Shown in pieces: positions 1 through 8,021 of a stretch of 45,656 nucleotides of DNA. The position numbers were made by a program, and so were the translations under genes. Position 1 is the first letter of the stretch. Each line of letters opens with the position of its first letter. The notes under the pieces are model-generated. The model did no database searches, was not told where the DNA came from, and saw only the letters and a list, made by a program, of their open reading frames with translations. Source of the DNA: Catenulispora pinistramenti (GTDB taxonomy: Bacteria > Actinomycetota > Actinomycetes > Streptomycetales > Catenulisporaceae); assembly GCF_018274385.1 (NCBI RefSeq), contig NZ_JAAFYZ010000064.1:1-45656 (forward strand). The letters run 5' to 3'.

Positions 1-65
1 GCCACCGGCACTGTAGGCGAAGCCCTGCCGACGCGACCGAGGGGAACGAACCGAAAACCAGCCGG
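1..65 (+). repeat. Left arm of a 65-bp inverted repeat
   Basis: These 65 bases are the reverse complement of 421-485 with one mismatch (position 57). Position 1 is the window edge, so the repeat may continue to the left. A core of 20 bases at 29-48 recurs exactly at 586-605. No open frame or transposase is associated with it. Confidence 0.9.
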
Positions 66-214
66 AAGAATGGCAAAGCCCAGTGGTTCGGTACCGGCGA
101 CTCGCCGAATTCGGCCGCCGGTCAGGGCAACGGCGGCGCGGCAGTCCCGAGGGTGGGCATTCTGCACTGGCGAGTGCGGCCGCAGGTGTGGGCGCGGGCT
201 CGCCTGGCCGCCAA

Positions 215-296
215 GATGGCCACCGCCGGATGACATATAAACCTGGCCACCCATCGCCACGATGGCTGCCGCCGGATGGCATATGGCCCTGGCGAC
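215..296 (+). repeat. Degenerate 36-bp direct repeat, two copies
   Basis: Bases 215-250 and 261-296 align without gaps at 29 of 36 positions and share the core CCGCCGGATG followed by CATAT. They lie between the arms of the larger inverted repeat. No function can be assigned. Confidence 0.6.
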
Positions 297-420
297 CAAG
301 GCATGCCGCCTACCGCACCCGGGCATGTTCTCGACTAACTGACCACCGGCCCGCCGCCACACCCTCACCGGCAGCGGCATCAACCAACCGGTGTCCTCGT
401 TCCCTGCGTTTTGTATTTCT

Positions 421-485
421 CCGGCTGGCTTTCGGTTCGTTCCCCTCGGTCGCGTCGGCAGGGCTTCGCCTACAGTGCCGGTGGC
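421..485 (-). repeat. Right arm of a 65-bp inverted repeat
   Basis: Read on the minus strand, this is 64/65 identical to bases 1-65. Beyond the inner end (66 and 420) similarity fades quickly, so the internal end of the repeat is defined. The outer end cannot be judged because the left arm is cut by the window edge. Confidence 0.9.
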
Positions 486-558
486 CGGGGGTCAAGTTCG
501 CGCCGTACGAAACCGCAGCTCAGGCACCCAACCGCCGCGCGCGGACTTTACCCCCGGA

Positions 559-610
559 CACCGGTGCTGTACCCCCCCGGGCTGACGACGCGACCGAGGG
601 GAACGGACCG
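559..610 (+). repeat. Diverged third copy of the same repeat
   Basis: It lies in direct orientation to 1-65. It begins with an ACCGGTGCTGTA stretch matching ACCGGCACTGTA of the first copy, is divergent in the middle, then has a 20-base exact match (586-605) to 29-48. This shows a repeat family and not a single chance palindrome. Confidence 0.7.
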
Positions 611-718
611 CACCACCTCACAAACCGCAGCCGCTGAGACTAGATCGACCACCCTGGGGAACCGCGCTAGTTTCCCTGAGGTTGTCGAGGCCCGCCGGAG
701 GCCCGGCTCTTCACCACA

Positions 719-773
719 GCTCTTGACCTTGATCTTGCCTGTGGCTCTTGATCTTGCTCTTGATCTGGCCTGT
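719..773 (+). repeat. Short degenerate CTTGATCTTG repeats
   Basis: The units CTTGACCTTGATCTTG, CTCTTGATCTTG and CTCTTGATCTGG follow each other, two of them followed by CCTGTG. It is a low-complexity stretch without an associated gene. Confidence 0.6.
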
Positions 774-1098
774 GCCCCTTGCTCCGACTTGCTGGAGTTG
801 AAGAGGCCTCAGGTACGGCGGGGTTGTGAACGCGAAAACCGGCAGCCGACAAACACACCCACCGACCCGAACCCCGAACCGGCACAACTATGACCGAAGG
901 CCGTAAAAAGCTTTGAAATCCACAGACTAACCGTAACTCGGCTCGCAAACTCCAGCCCCCAGCAAACTCCACCCGCCAACGCGGCGACCGTGCGGATCGC
1001 CGGGGAGCTCGGCAGTCGGGTCGGTTGAGCGTCGCGGACGTGCTCAGCCGGCGGTAGTTCTCATCCCCTTCGTCGGGCGGCGGGCGATCGACGCGTGG

Positions 1099-1124
1099 TA
1101 AGTTATAGAGCGACCACTAACTTA
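1099..1124. promoter_or_regulatory. Candidate TetR operator
   Basis: TAAGTTA (1099-1105) and its exact reverse complement TAACTTA (1118-1124) are separated by 12 bases. The pair ends 10 bases before the ATG at 1134 and overlaps the ribosome binding site region. A TetR-family gene is the second gene of the same transcription unit, so autoregulation of the pair is plausible. The symmetry is seen; binding is inferred. Confidence 0.55.
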
Positions 1125-1133
1125 GGGGTGAAC

Positions 1134-1619
1134 ATGACCGTCCAGGAAGCCAACGTCAACGCCAATGCCAACCGTCGCACCGCGGCCCAGCACGCCGTGA
1201 CCGAGCACCTGCGCCTCACCGCCGCGGGGCGAACCGAAGAATGGGTGAAGCTGTTCGCCCCGGACGGGGTGCTCGAGTTTCCGTACGCGCCGGTCGGTGT
1301 GCCCCGGCGGGTAGCGGGGCGGGTGGCGCTGTTCGAGCACATGAGTCATTTCCCTGGGACGTTCGACGTGGAGTTCGTCGACCTGGTGTTCCACGACACG
1401 GTTGATCCGAGTCTCGCGATCGCCGAATTCCGCTCCAGGGGTACCGCCGTGCCCACGGGCAAGCCGTACGAGCAGACCTGCATATCCGTCGTCCGGATTG
1501 ATGAGGACGCGCTCATCACCCACTACCTCGACTACTGGAACCCGCTGGTGGCGATCGAGGCGCTGACACCCGCCGACGTCGCGTCGGACCCCGAGCTCAG
1601 CGTGGCTTTTGGCGGCTGA
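1134..1619 (+). CDS. PhzA/PhzB-like NTF2-fold protein
   Basis: The 161-residue product resembles the PhzA/PhzB branch of the SnoaL/NTF2 superfamily: an N-terminal helix (AAQHAVTEHLRLTAAG), then WVKLFAPDGVLEFPYAP and a long curved sheet ending in HYLDYWNPL. In phenazine pathways PhzA/B condense two ring precursors, but many homologues stand alone and are of unknown function. No other phenazine gene is nearby, so a phenazine role is unlikely. ATG 1134 is preferred over an upstream in-frame GTG (1095) because AGGGG lies at proper distance and the GTG falls inside the candidate operator. The TetR gene follows after 20 bases, probably co-transcribed. The substrate is unknown. Confidence 0.8.
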   Translation: MTVQEANVNANANRRTAAQHAVTEHLRLTAAGRTEEWVKLFAPDGVLEFPYAPVGVPRRVAGRVALFEHMSHFPGTFDVEFVDLVFHDTVDPSLAIAEFRSRGTAVPTGKPYEQTCISVVRIDEDALITHYLDYWNPLVAIEALTPADVASDPELSVAFGG

Positions 1620-1639
1620 GGAAGGGCCGTGTTTAACTG

Positions 1640-2194
1640 ATGACCATGCCCGCCGCCGGCACCAGTACGAAGAGCGACGAACGACGCCGGACCATTGTGG
1701 CCGCCTCGATCGAATGCTTCGCGCTGAAGGGTTTCTACGGCACGACGACACACGAGATCGCCGAGTGGGTCGGCGTTTCTCAGCCGTATCTCTATCGTCT
1801 GTTCCCGAACAAGGAAGCGTTGTTCGCGGCGACAGTCGACCACGTGTCCGTCGTGATGACCGAGACCCTGGCCGCGCATTCGCCGGCGTCGGGCGGGGCG
1901 GGGCTGACGCCCGAGGCGGCGTTGGACACGGCGCGCCGTGCCTACGCCGCGCTCGTCGCGGACCAGAACATCCTGCGGTTCCTCATGCACGCGAACTGCG
2001 CGGTCGGCGAGCCGCTGGTGGCGCAGGCCGTGCGTCGGTGCTACGCCAAGCAGGTCGACACCGTCCAGCAGCTGCTCGGCGATGAGGACGCGGTGCGGCG
2101 CTGGTTCGGTGCCGGAATGCTCGACAACGTGGTCGCCGTCCTGGGCCTGGCCGATGTCGACGAGCCTTGGGCGCACGTTCTCACCGCTCGGTGA
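1640..2194 (+). CDS. TetR/AcrR-family transcriptional regulator
   Basis: A 184-residue DNA-binding repressor of the TetR class. The helix-turn-helix lies at about residues 15-65, with the family pattern ALKGFYGTTTHEIAEWVGVS followed by YLYRLFPNKEALF. The rest is the helical ligand-binding and dimerisation domain, too variable to predict the ligand. It starts 20 bases after the PhzA/B-like gene, with AGGAAGG at its upstream edge; a second in-frame ATG lies at 1646. The inverted repeat at 1099-1124 upstream of the pair is the obvious candidate operator, which would make this a self-regulated two-gene unit. Confidence 0.9.
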   Translation: MTMPAAGTSTKSDERRRTIVAASIECFALKGFYGTTTHEIAEWVGVSQPYLYRLFPNKEALFAATVDHVSVVMTETLAAHSPASGGAGLTPEAALDTARRAYAALVADQNILRFLMHANCAVGEPLVAQAVRRCYAKQVDTVQQLLGDEDAVRRWFGAGMLDNVVAVLGLADVDEPWAHVLTAR

Positions 2195-2238
2195 ACCGGC
2201 GCCGGGGATAGTCCCGTCCAGGTCGGCAAGGGCGGGGG

Positions 2239-2262
2239 GCCGCCGGGTAGGCGTTCGGCGGC
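2239..2262. terminator. Weak hairpin between convergent genes
   Basis: GCCGCCG (2239-2245) pairs with CGGCGGC (2256-2262) around a 10-base loop, in the gap between the TetR gene and the GH87-like gene that converge here. There is no T-run. Its position suggests a bidirectional terminator, but the stem is short. Confidence 0.4.
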
Positions 2263-2323
2263 GGCTCCCTCCAAGCCTGATGTGCGTGCTCTGTAGTTGC
2301 TCCCTCCTTGCCGGTGGGCCCGG

Positions 2324-5302
2324 CTACCAGCCGGTGTCTCCGGGCCCGCGGGTGATGGTGAAGCCGGTGCCGGGGTTGTTCAGACCGCCGGAGCCGGTGC
2401 CGCTGACGGCGACGTAGTCCGCTGTCATCCCGCCGGTCACGTCGTTGACGTTGATGCCGTACGTCCCCGCCCCGTTGATCGTGAGGTGGTCGAGGGTCAG
2501 GTCGCTGATCTGTTTGGCGTAGCTGAGAAGCACGCCTTCGTAGGTCGCGGAGTCGATGGTGTTGTCGGTGACGGTCACCGGCTGGGTGATGTCGTCGAGG
2601 TTGGCGTAGATCCACAGGGCTCCGAGGCTTGATCCCCAGCCGGAGTTGTAGGAGCCGGCTCGGGTCAGGACGTTGCCGCTGACGGTCGTCGGGCCGCTGA
2701 ACCCGGCGCCGAATCGGGTGCTGATGGTGATCCCGGCCCCGAAGGCGACGGTGTCGGACACCTGGTTGTTCTCCACCACGTTGCCCGAGCCGCCGTAGAC
2801 GCCGATCCCGTTGGCCTGGATCGGGCTCTGCACGGTGTTGTCCGCCAGGACGCAGTTCGTGACGTCGCCGCCTTCGGTGTCGAGCGCGAGTTCGTCGTCG
2901 CCGGTGTTGCGGACCGCGCTCTGGTCGACGCGCGAGTCCGCGCTTCCGCCGTGCAGGTGGACGCCGTCGGCGAAGACGTCGCGGACGCGCAGCCCGGTCG
3001 CGTACAGCCCGTCCGCCGGCACGGCCCACAGGCCGACTTTCAGGTGCTCCATCCAGACATCGAAGATCAGCGATCCGGGCTGGAACGTGCCCTCGATGCC
3101 GGCGGCGCCGGAGTCGTTGTTGCGATCGGTCTGGTCCCCGTCGATCGTCAGGTCGGCGATCTGGTTGACGCCGCCGGAGGTGTACAGGCCGCCGCTGCCG
3201 TTCACCGCGGTGGACTGGATGGTGGTGTACCACTGGCCGGCGCCGCGCACCGGGACGCCGTTGATGGTGATGCGGCCTGAGATGTCGTACGTCCCGGCCG
3301 GGAACCACAGGCCCTTGCCGGTGCCGGTGAGCGCGCTCAGCGCGTTGTTGATCGCGGTGGTGTCGTCGGCGCCGTTGTTCGGGGTGACGCCGTAGTCGGT
3401 GATGGACGCGAAGCCCGAGGGCATGCTGTACGCCGAGTCGACCTGCTCGGTGTCGATGACGTCGAAGGTGTAGGAGGCGGCGGTGTCGGCGGAGTCCTTC
3501 TGGAGTCTGAGGACGCTTCCGGCGGGCCAGTCGCCGATCAGCGATCTGGTCTCGTCGTAGAAGTGGTGCGCCGGGCCGTTGGACGGGCTGTGCGTGTCGG
3601 TGTAGCCGCCGCCGTAGAGCCAGCTGTACTCGCTGGTCAGGCTGAGGTCCTGGAGCTTGTTCCCGTTGGCGTACAAGGCGATCGGCGCGGTCGCCGTCGA
3701 GCCGTCGGAGTTGTCGGGGATGGAGTAGCGCACGACGATCGAGTTCGCCGGCCGGGTGAGTGTGATCTGGACGTACTGGCCGGTCGCCGTGAGCTGGACC
3801 GCCTGGCGGCCGGTCGATTCCGACTGGATGCTGGGGTAGCTGCGGCTCGCCGCGAGGACGGTCCCGTTCGTCTGCGCCGATGAGGCGACGTATTCGGTAT
3901 AGGGAACGGTCGCGCCGACGGCGGCTGGAGCAGTCCCGTTCGCGACGGTGATGTCGTCGAGGGCGACGTTCCCGGTGTCGCCGGCGTCGTTCTGGAAGCC
4001 GATGAGGTTCTCACCGGAGCGTAGCGCCAGGTTCCACGTCGTGGTGAGCCAGCCGGATCCGGCCGGGAGTGAGAGCTGCTGCTGCTTCAGACCATTGACA
4101 TACAACGAGATGCTCTGCGCCGCGCCGGTGGTGTCGGCGTATCGCAGGGTGACGGCACTCGTTCCGGCAGCTGGGACGAACGCGTCGATGACGGTGCGCG
4201 CACCCTGTGACGTGAAGCCGGTCAGGTAGCCCGAACCGCTGTATCCGGCGATGGACGTCGCGACGCTCGGGCCGCCGGAGAAGAACGCGGTCTCCGCCTC
4301 GTACGCCTGGCCTGACGGCGGCGGCGGCGATGACGATGACGTCGGGCTCGTGGGAGTCGTCGGCGGGGTGATCGGGGCGACGACGATGTTGTCGAGGTTG
4401 ACGTTCCCGAGGTCGGTGCTGTCGAACTTGTAGGAGATCGTGTTGCTGCCGGCGTTGAGGCTGACGTTCTCCGACTCCGTCGTCCAGGTGTTCCAGTCGG
4501 CTGTAGTCGGCAGCAGGATCTGCTTCAGCTTCGTGCCGTTGACGTAGAGCGAGAGCGACATCTGCGAGCCGGTCCCGTTGGCGTAGCGCAGGGTCGTGGT
4601 AGTCGACCCGGCAGCCGATTCGGACACGGTGAAGGTCGTGTTCGCGTTGCCCTTGTCGGTGTCCGTGTATCCCTGGACGAAGCCTGTCCCTGTGTAGCCG
4701 GTGTGGTCGTTGCCGACGACCGCGCCGCCGGAAAGCGCGGCGTTCTCGGCTTCGTACTGTCCGGGCGGCGGAGCCTGGACCGGCGCCACCGTGATGTTGT
4801 CGAGGTTCACGTTCCCGAGGTCGCTGGAGTCGAACTTGTAGGAGATCGTGTCGGTGCCGGCGTTCAGGGGCACCGTCTCGGTCTCGGTGGTCCAGGTGTT
4901 CCAGTCCGCCGTTGCCGGGAGCAGGATCTGCTTCAGCTTCGTGCCGTTGACGTACAGCGACAGCGACATCTGTGCGCTGGTCCCGTTGGCATAGCGCAGA
5001 GCGACGGTCTCGTTTCCGGCGCTGCCTGCCGTGACCGTGAAGGTCGTGTTCGCGGTGCCCTTGTCGGTGTCCGTGTATCCCTCGACGAAGCCTGTCCCCG
5101 TGTAGCCGGTGTGGTCGCTGCCGACGACCGCGCCGCCGGACAGGGCCGCGTTCTCGGCCTCGTACGTGGTGCTGGTCGCGGATGCGGGCTGGGCGATCGT
5201 CCAGATGGCGACCGTCGTGCAGGCGAGGGCTGCGGCGGTCAGCAGGCCGAGCGTTCGTTGGCGGCGGTGCCCGGGGGTGGATCTGAGTGTGGAACGGAGC
5301 AT
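2324..5302 (-). CDS. Secreted GH87-like alpha-1,3-glucanase with three CBMs
   Basis: A 992-residue exported enzyme. Residues 1-42 form a signal peptide ending AQPASA. Three CBM6/35-like modules follow (about 46-174, 183-310, 333-455), each opening YEAE(N/T)A and closing GNVxLD(N/D)I; a Ser/Thr/Pro linker precedes the third. Then come a beta-sandwich (about 465-630) and a right-handed parallel beta-helix (about 640-992). In the helix, FADGVHLHGG and RNTGDDELAL place D779, D802 and D803 with the spacing I recall for the three catalytic aspartates of GH87 alpha-1,3-glucanase Agl-FH1 (1067, 1090, 1091). GH87 hydrolyses alpha-1,3-glucan or nigeran. Other beta-helix enzymes are the alternative. GGGAG precedes the ATG at 8 bases. 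It lies downstream of two LacI genes and diverges from an ABC/GH13 operon. Confidence 0.75.
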   Translation of the reverse strand: MLRSTLRSTPGHRRQRTLGLLTAAALACTTVAIWTIAQPASATSTTYEAENAALSGGAVVGSDHTGYTGTGFVEGYTDTDKGTANTTFTVTAGSAGNETVALRYANGTSAQMSLSLYVNGTKLKQILLPATADWNTWTTETETVPLNAGTDTISYKFDSSDLGNVNLDNITVAPVQAPPPGQYEAENAALSGGAVVGNDHTGYTGTGFVQGYTDTDKGNANTTFTVSESAAGSTTTTLRYANGTGSQMSLSLYVNGTKLKQILLPTTADWNTWTTESENVSLNAGSNTISYKFDSTDLGNVNLDNIVVAPITPPTTPTSPTSSSSPPPPSGQAYEAETAFFSGGPSVATSIAGYSGSGYLTGFTSQGARTVIDAFVPAAGTSAVTLRYADTTGAAQSISLYVNGLKQQQLSLPAGSGWLTTTWNLALRSGENLIGFQNDAGDTGNVALDDITVANGTAPAAVGATVPYTEYVASSAQTNGTVLAASRSYPSIQSESTGRQAVQLTATGQYVQITLTRPANSIVVRYSIPDNSDGSTATAPIALYANGNKLQDLSLTSEYSWLYGGGYTDTHSPSNGPAHHFYDETRSLIGDWPAGSVLRLQKDSADTAASYTFDVIDTEQVDSAYSMPSGFASITDYGVTPNNGADDTTAINNALSALTGTGKGLWFPAGTYDISGRITINGVPVRGAGQWYTTIQSTAVNGSGGLYTSGGVNQIADLTIDGDQTDRNNDSGAAGIEGTFQPGSLIFDVWMEHLKVGLWAVPADGLYATGLRVRDVFADGVHLHGGSADSRVDQSAVRNTGDDELALDTEGGDVTNCVLADNTVQSPIQANGIGVYGGSGNVVENNQVSDTVAFGAGITISTRFGAGFSGPTTVSGNVLTRAGSYNSGWGSSLGALWIYANLDDITQPVTVTDNTIDSATYEGVLLSYAKQISDLTLDHLTINGAGTYGINVNDVTGGMTADYVAVSGTGSGGLNNPGTGFTITRGPGDTGW
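4373..5164 (-). repeat. Tandem near-identical duplication encoding CBM 1 and 2
   Basis: The DNA for residues 47-174 and 183-310 repeats with a period of 136 codons (408 bp). Protein stretches such as SLSLYVNGTKLKQILLP and TADWNTWTTE are identical in both, and much of the DNA including third positions is too. The third module is far more diverged, so the duplication of the first two is recent or kept alike by gene conversion. Confidence 0.85.
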
Positions 5303-5463
5303 CGTGCGTACTCCCTACTCCTGACATGAGGCATGGGGGTGCCGTCGCGTGACCCAATGCGCTGGTGGCGGGGTTACGACGGAGTTTCGAAGAGCTGGAA
5401 GACCAGCGAAACCGTACGACCGCCAGAAGCCGAAGTCCAGAGGTCGACGCAAAAACCAACCAG

Positions 5464-5478
5464 GAACAGCGGTTGTTC
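5464..5478. promoter_or_regulatory. Candidate operator upstream of the GH87-like gene
   Basis: GAACA (5464-5468) and TGTTC (5474-5478) form an inverted repeat with a 5-base centre, about 160 bases upstream of the start at 5302 and just after the stop of the LacI gene. It may be a LacI-family site or a chance symmetry; no second copy was seen upstream of the divergent operon. Confidence 0.3.
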
Positions 5479-5527
5479 TTGCACTGCTACGCAGATTCCC
5501 GACTCAGCGCTGAAGCAGGCAGGGCTG

Positions 5528-6547
5528 TCAGCTGGATCGCACGACCCCGGTCGAAGCCCGGACGATCAGCTCGGGCTCGTACAGCGTCTCCTCCGGCGGG
5601 CCCGCGTTCCCGCCGATCTGCGCCTTCAGGGCATCCACCGCCGCGGCGCCCATGGCGCGCACCGGCTGGCGGACCGTCGTCAGCGGCGGATCGGTGGCGA
5701 TCATGTAGGGCGAGTCGTCGAAGCCGACCACCGACAGGTCGCCGGGAACGCTCAGGCGCTGCCGGTAGGCGGCGCGGACCGCGCCGAGCGCTAACGCGTC
5801 GCTGGCGCAGATCAGGGCCGTGACACCGGCGCCGAGCAGCCGGGCCGTGGCCGTGCGGCCGTCCTCCATCGAGAATCCCGTGTGCGCGACCGACTCCCGC
5901 CACGCACCGGGATCGCTGCCGGGCGCCGCGCGCCGTTCCCAGTCCGCGACGAACGCGCCGAGTTTGCGCGCCGAGGGGATGTGGCCCATCGGGCCCAGCA
6001 GCATGCCGATCCGGCTGTGCCCCAGCGAGCGGAGGTGTTCCAGCGACTGGTCGACGGCCGAGGCGTCGTCGACGGTGATCCGGCGGACGCCGTCGTTGGC
6101 GTCGGCCGGGTTGATCAGGACAACCGGGATCCCGCGCTCTTGCAGGGCCTGACCGTGCTCCGGCCCGGCGTCGGCGTAGGAGGAGCCGATGAAGATGATG
6201 CCCGCGACCTCGTGGTCCATCAGCAGTTTGATGTAGTTGGCCTCAGACACGCCGTCGGCGGTGCGGGTGCACAGTACCGGCATGAGGCCCTGCTTCACCA
6301 AGCCGGCCGACACGGTCTCCACGAAGGCCGGGAAGATCGGGTTCTGCAGGTCCGGCACGACCAGGCCCACCAGGCCGGCCCGATTCCCGCGCAGCCTGGA
6401 CGGACGCTCGTGTCCGAGCACGTCCAAGGCGGTCAGGACGCGGTCGCGCGTCTCCTGGGCTATGAACGGCTGGTCGTTGAGGACGCGGCGGACCGTGGCA
6501 AGGCTCACGCCCGCGAACGCGGCTACCTCGGTCAGTTTCGTGGCCAC
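5528..6547 (-). CDS. LacI-family transcriptional regulator
   Basis: A 339-residue sugar-responsive repressor. The N-terminal helix-turn-helix (about 4-24, LTEVAAFAGVSLATVRRVLN) and hinge (about 45-60) are followed by a periplasmic-binding-protein-like sensor domain starting GLVGLVVPDLQNPIFPAF and ending VGFDDSPYMIATDPPLTTVRQP. The usual SRVLN of the recognition helix is RRVLN here, which may shift operator choice. It is clearly paralogous to the next LacI gene upstream (shared ALDVLGxERP and LRGxRAxLxGLV blocks). It is cotranscribed in orientation with the GH87-like gene, 225 bases further down. The likely effector is an alpha-glucan oligosaccharide, inferred from context only. Confidence 0.93.
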   Translation of the reverse strand: MATKLTEVAAFAGVSLATVRRVLNDQPFIAQETRDRVLTALDVLGHERPSRLRGNRAGLVGLVVPDLQNPIFPAFVETVSAGLVKQGLMPVLCTRTADGVSEANYIKLLMDHEVAGIIFIGSSYADAGPEHGQALQERGIPVVLINPADANDGVRRITVDDASAVDQSLEHLRSLGHSRIGMLLGPMGHIPSARKLGAFVADWERRAAPGSDPGAWRESVAHTGFSMEDGRTATARLLGAGVTALICASDALALGAVRAAYRQRLSVPGDLSVVGFDDSPYMIATDPPLTTVRQPVRAMGAAAVDALKAQIGGNAGPPEETLYEPELIVRASTGVVRSS

Positions 6548-6612
6548 GGGCGTCAGCGTACAACCGATCTACGCAAGAAACGACGCGATCTTTGACGTTA
6601 ATCGGCAGTGGA

Positions 6613-7647
6613 TCACCGCGCGGTCCCGGCGCCGCTCCGCGCCGGCCCGGTCGAGCCCCGCACGACGAGCTCCGGCTCGAACAACAGCTCCTCGTCGGCG
6701 GCCGGCGCGCCTTCGACCTGGTTCAGCAACATGGTCACCGCGGCCCGGCCCATCGCCTCGATCGGCTGGCGGACGGTCGTCAGCGGCGGGTCGGTGCAGT
6801 TCATGAACGCGGAGTCGTCGTAGCCGATCACTGAGACGTCCGCCGGCACATCCAGCCCGGCCCGGCGGACGGCCCGGATCGCGCCCAGCGCCAGGATGTC
6901 GCTGCCGCACACCAGCCCGGTGACGCCCTCGGCGAGCAGCCGCGCGGCCGCCGCACGGCCGGCTTCCATGGAGAACTGCGCGTGCGCGATCTGGACCGTC
7001 ACCGTTCCCGACGAGCGCGAGGCCTGCCTGAGCAGGGAGGCGACGCGACGCTGCGAGGGCATGTGGTCCTGCGGGCCGACGACGGCGCCCAGGTGGGTGT
7101 GGCCCATCGAGACCAGGTGCCCGTACGACTGCTCGGAGGCGACCTCGTCGTCGGTCGCCACGCAGGGGAAACCGAGGTGGCCGACGGCCGCGTTGAACAG
7201 TACGACCGGCACGCCACGCTCCCGGAGCCGGCGGTAGTGCTCGTGCGGTGCGTCCCCTTCGGCGTAGTGGCCGCCGCAGAAGACGACGCCGGAAACCTGT
7301 TGGTCGAGCAGCATTTCGACGTAGTCCGCCTCCGACAGGCCGCCGGCGGTGCGGGTGCACAGCACCGGGGTGAAGCCGCGCTGGGCCAGGGCGCCGCCGA
7401 CCACCTCGGCCAGGGCCGGGAAGATCGGGTTCTGCAGTTCCGGCAGTACCAGTCCGATCAGCCGCGCTCGCTCGCCGCGCAGTTGCGTGGGGCGTTCGTA
7501 GCCGAGCACGTCCAGGGCTGTCAGTACCGCCTCGCGCGTCCCCTCGGCCACGCCGGGCCGGTTGTTCAGGACCCTGCTCACGGTCGCCTCGCTGACCCCG
7601 ACCTTCTTGGCGACTTCGGCGAGGCGGCGGGCTGGTGTGGGAGTCAT
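6613..7647 (-). CDS. LacI-family transcriptional regulator (second paralogue)
   Basis: A 344-residue LacI/GalR repressor with the classic VSEATVSRVLNNRPGVAE helix-turn-helix at about residues 17-34 and a sensor domain beginning RLIGLVLPELQNPIFPAL. ATG 7647 is chosen because it lies directly before the conserved RLAEVAKKVGVS; a longer frame extends to 7728 but adds nonconserved residues. It is separated from its paralogue by 65 bases and diverges from the binding-protein gene across 374 bases, so it probably controls both directions. Two related LacI regulators back to back suggest a duplication with split roles, for example enzyme versus uptake control. Confidence 0.93.
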   Translation of the reverse strand: MTPTPARRLAEVAKKVGVSEATVSRVLNNRPGVAEGTREAVLTALDVLGYERPTQLRGERARLIGLVLPELQNPIFPALAEVVGGALAQRGFTPVLCTRTAGGLSEADYVEMLLDQQVSGVVFCGGHYAEGDAPHEHYRRLRERGVPVVLFNAAVGHLGFPCVATDDEVASEQSYGHLVSMGHTHLGAVVGPQDHMPSQRRVASLLRQASRSSGTVTVQIAHAQFSMEAGRAAAARLLAEGVTGLVCGSDILALGAIRAVRRAGLDVPADVSVIGYDDSAFMNCTDPPLTTVRQPIEAMGRAAVTMLLNQVEGAPAADEELLFEPELVVRGSTGPARSGAGTAR

Positions 7648-8021
7648 GGTCGCAACGATACGACACCGGGGTGCAAAGAATTCCAGGGATCCGTTCACTT
7701 TCTGAGGGACCGGCTGTGTCGTCGGCACCGGTGCCGAGGGGGTCCGGTGACGGTTCTCGCGACGCGCGGCGCCGTCCAGCCTTGATCGGGCCCGTTCTGC
7801 CGACCAGGTCTGGGCTCTGAGAACGGGTAGATATCTACCGATTCGTCTATACGGGTCGCGATGAAGTCGCGGCCTTGCGTTCTTTCATCGACATCTTGCG
7901 CTCATCTTTGACCGCCGCTACGGTGTGGCCCACTCGGCACCACATCGCAAGCGCTCGCCATCACATCCAGGTTTCCCGCGGATCACTCCCACGCGCAGGT
8001 CCCTCACATGGAAGGTGTTCG
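7648..8021. promoter_or_regulatory. Divergent control region between LacI gene and ABC operon
   Basis: A 374-base gap without a gene. It contains a perfect 14-bp palindrome at 7826-7839, a wider inverted repeat CGATGAA (7859-7865) / TTCATCG (7884-7890), and CTTGCG-type direct repeats near 7875-7900. GGAAGGTG precedes the binding-protein start. No clear -35/-10 pair could be fixed. Confidence 0.5.
7826..7839. promoter_or_regulatory. Perfect 14-bp palindrome, possible operator
   Basis: GGTAGATATCTACC lies 183 bases upstream of the ABC operon start. Its centre is AT, unlike the central CG of typical LacI/GalR sites, so another regulator or no regulator may bind it. Confidence 0.35.

Larger units (their letters stand above)
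1..1098. other. Gene-free, repeat-rich region
   Basis: No reading frame here has a convincing start, ribosome binding site or recognisable protein; the frames that exist are short and of biased composition. The region holds the inverted repeats (1-65, 421-485), their third copy (559-610), a degenerate 36-bp direct repeat (215-250, 261-296; 29 of 36 identical) and CTTGATCTTG-type repeats (719-773). It looks like intergenic or decayed repeat DNA. The 5' control region of the PhzA/B-like gene lies at its right edge. Confidence 0.6.

Noticed and set aside
1134-1619. Phenazine biosynthesis
   Set aside because: Only a PhzA/B-like fold is present; none of the phzC-G genes is in the window.
2324-3400. 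Pectate lyase or polygalacturonase identity for the beta-helix
   Set aside because: The fold is shared, but the Asp spacing (779, 802, 803) and the alpha-glucan context fit GH87 better; no pectin-related gene is nearby.
4011-5459. A long Arg/His-rich frame overlapping the GH87-like gene
   Set aside because: It is a shadow frame with low-complexity composition; the GH87-like frame has a signal peptide and domain structure.
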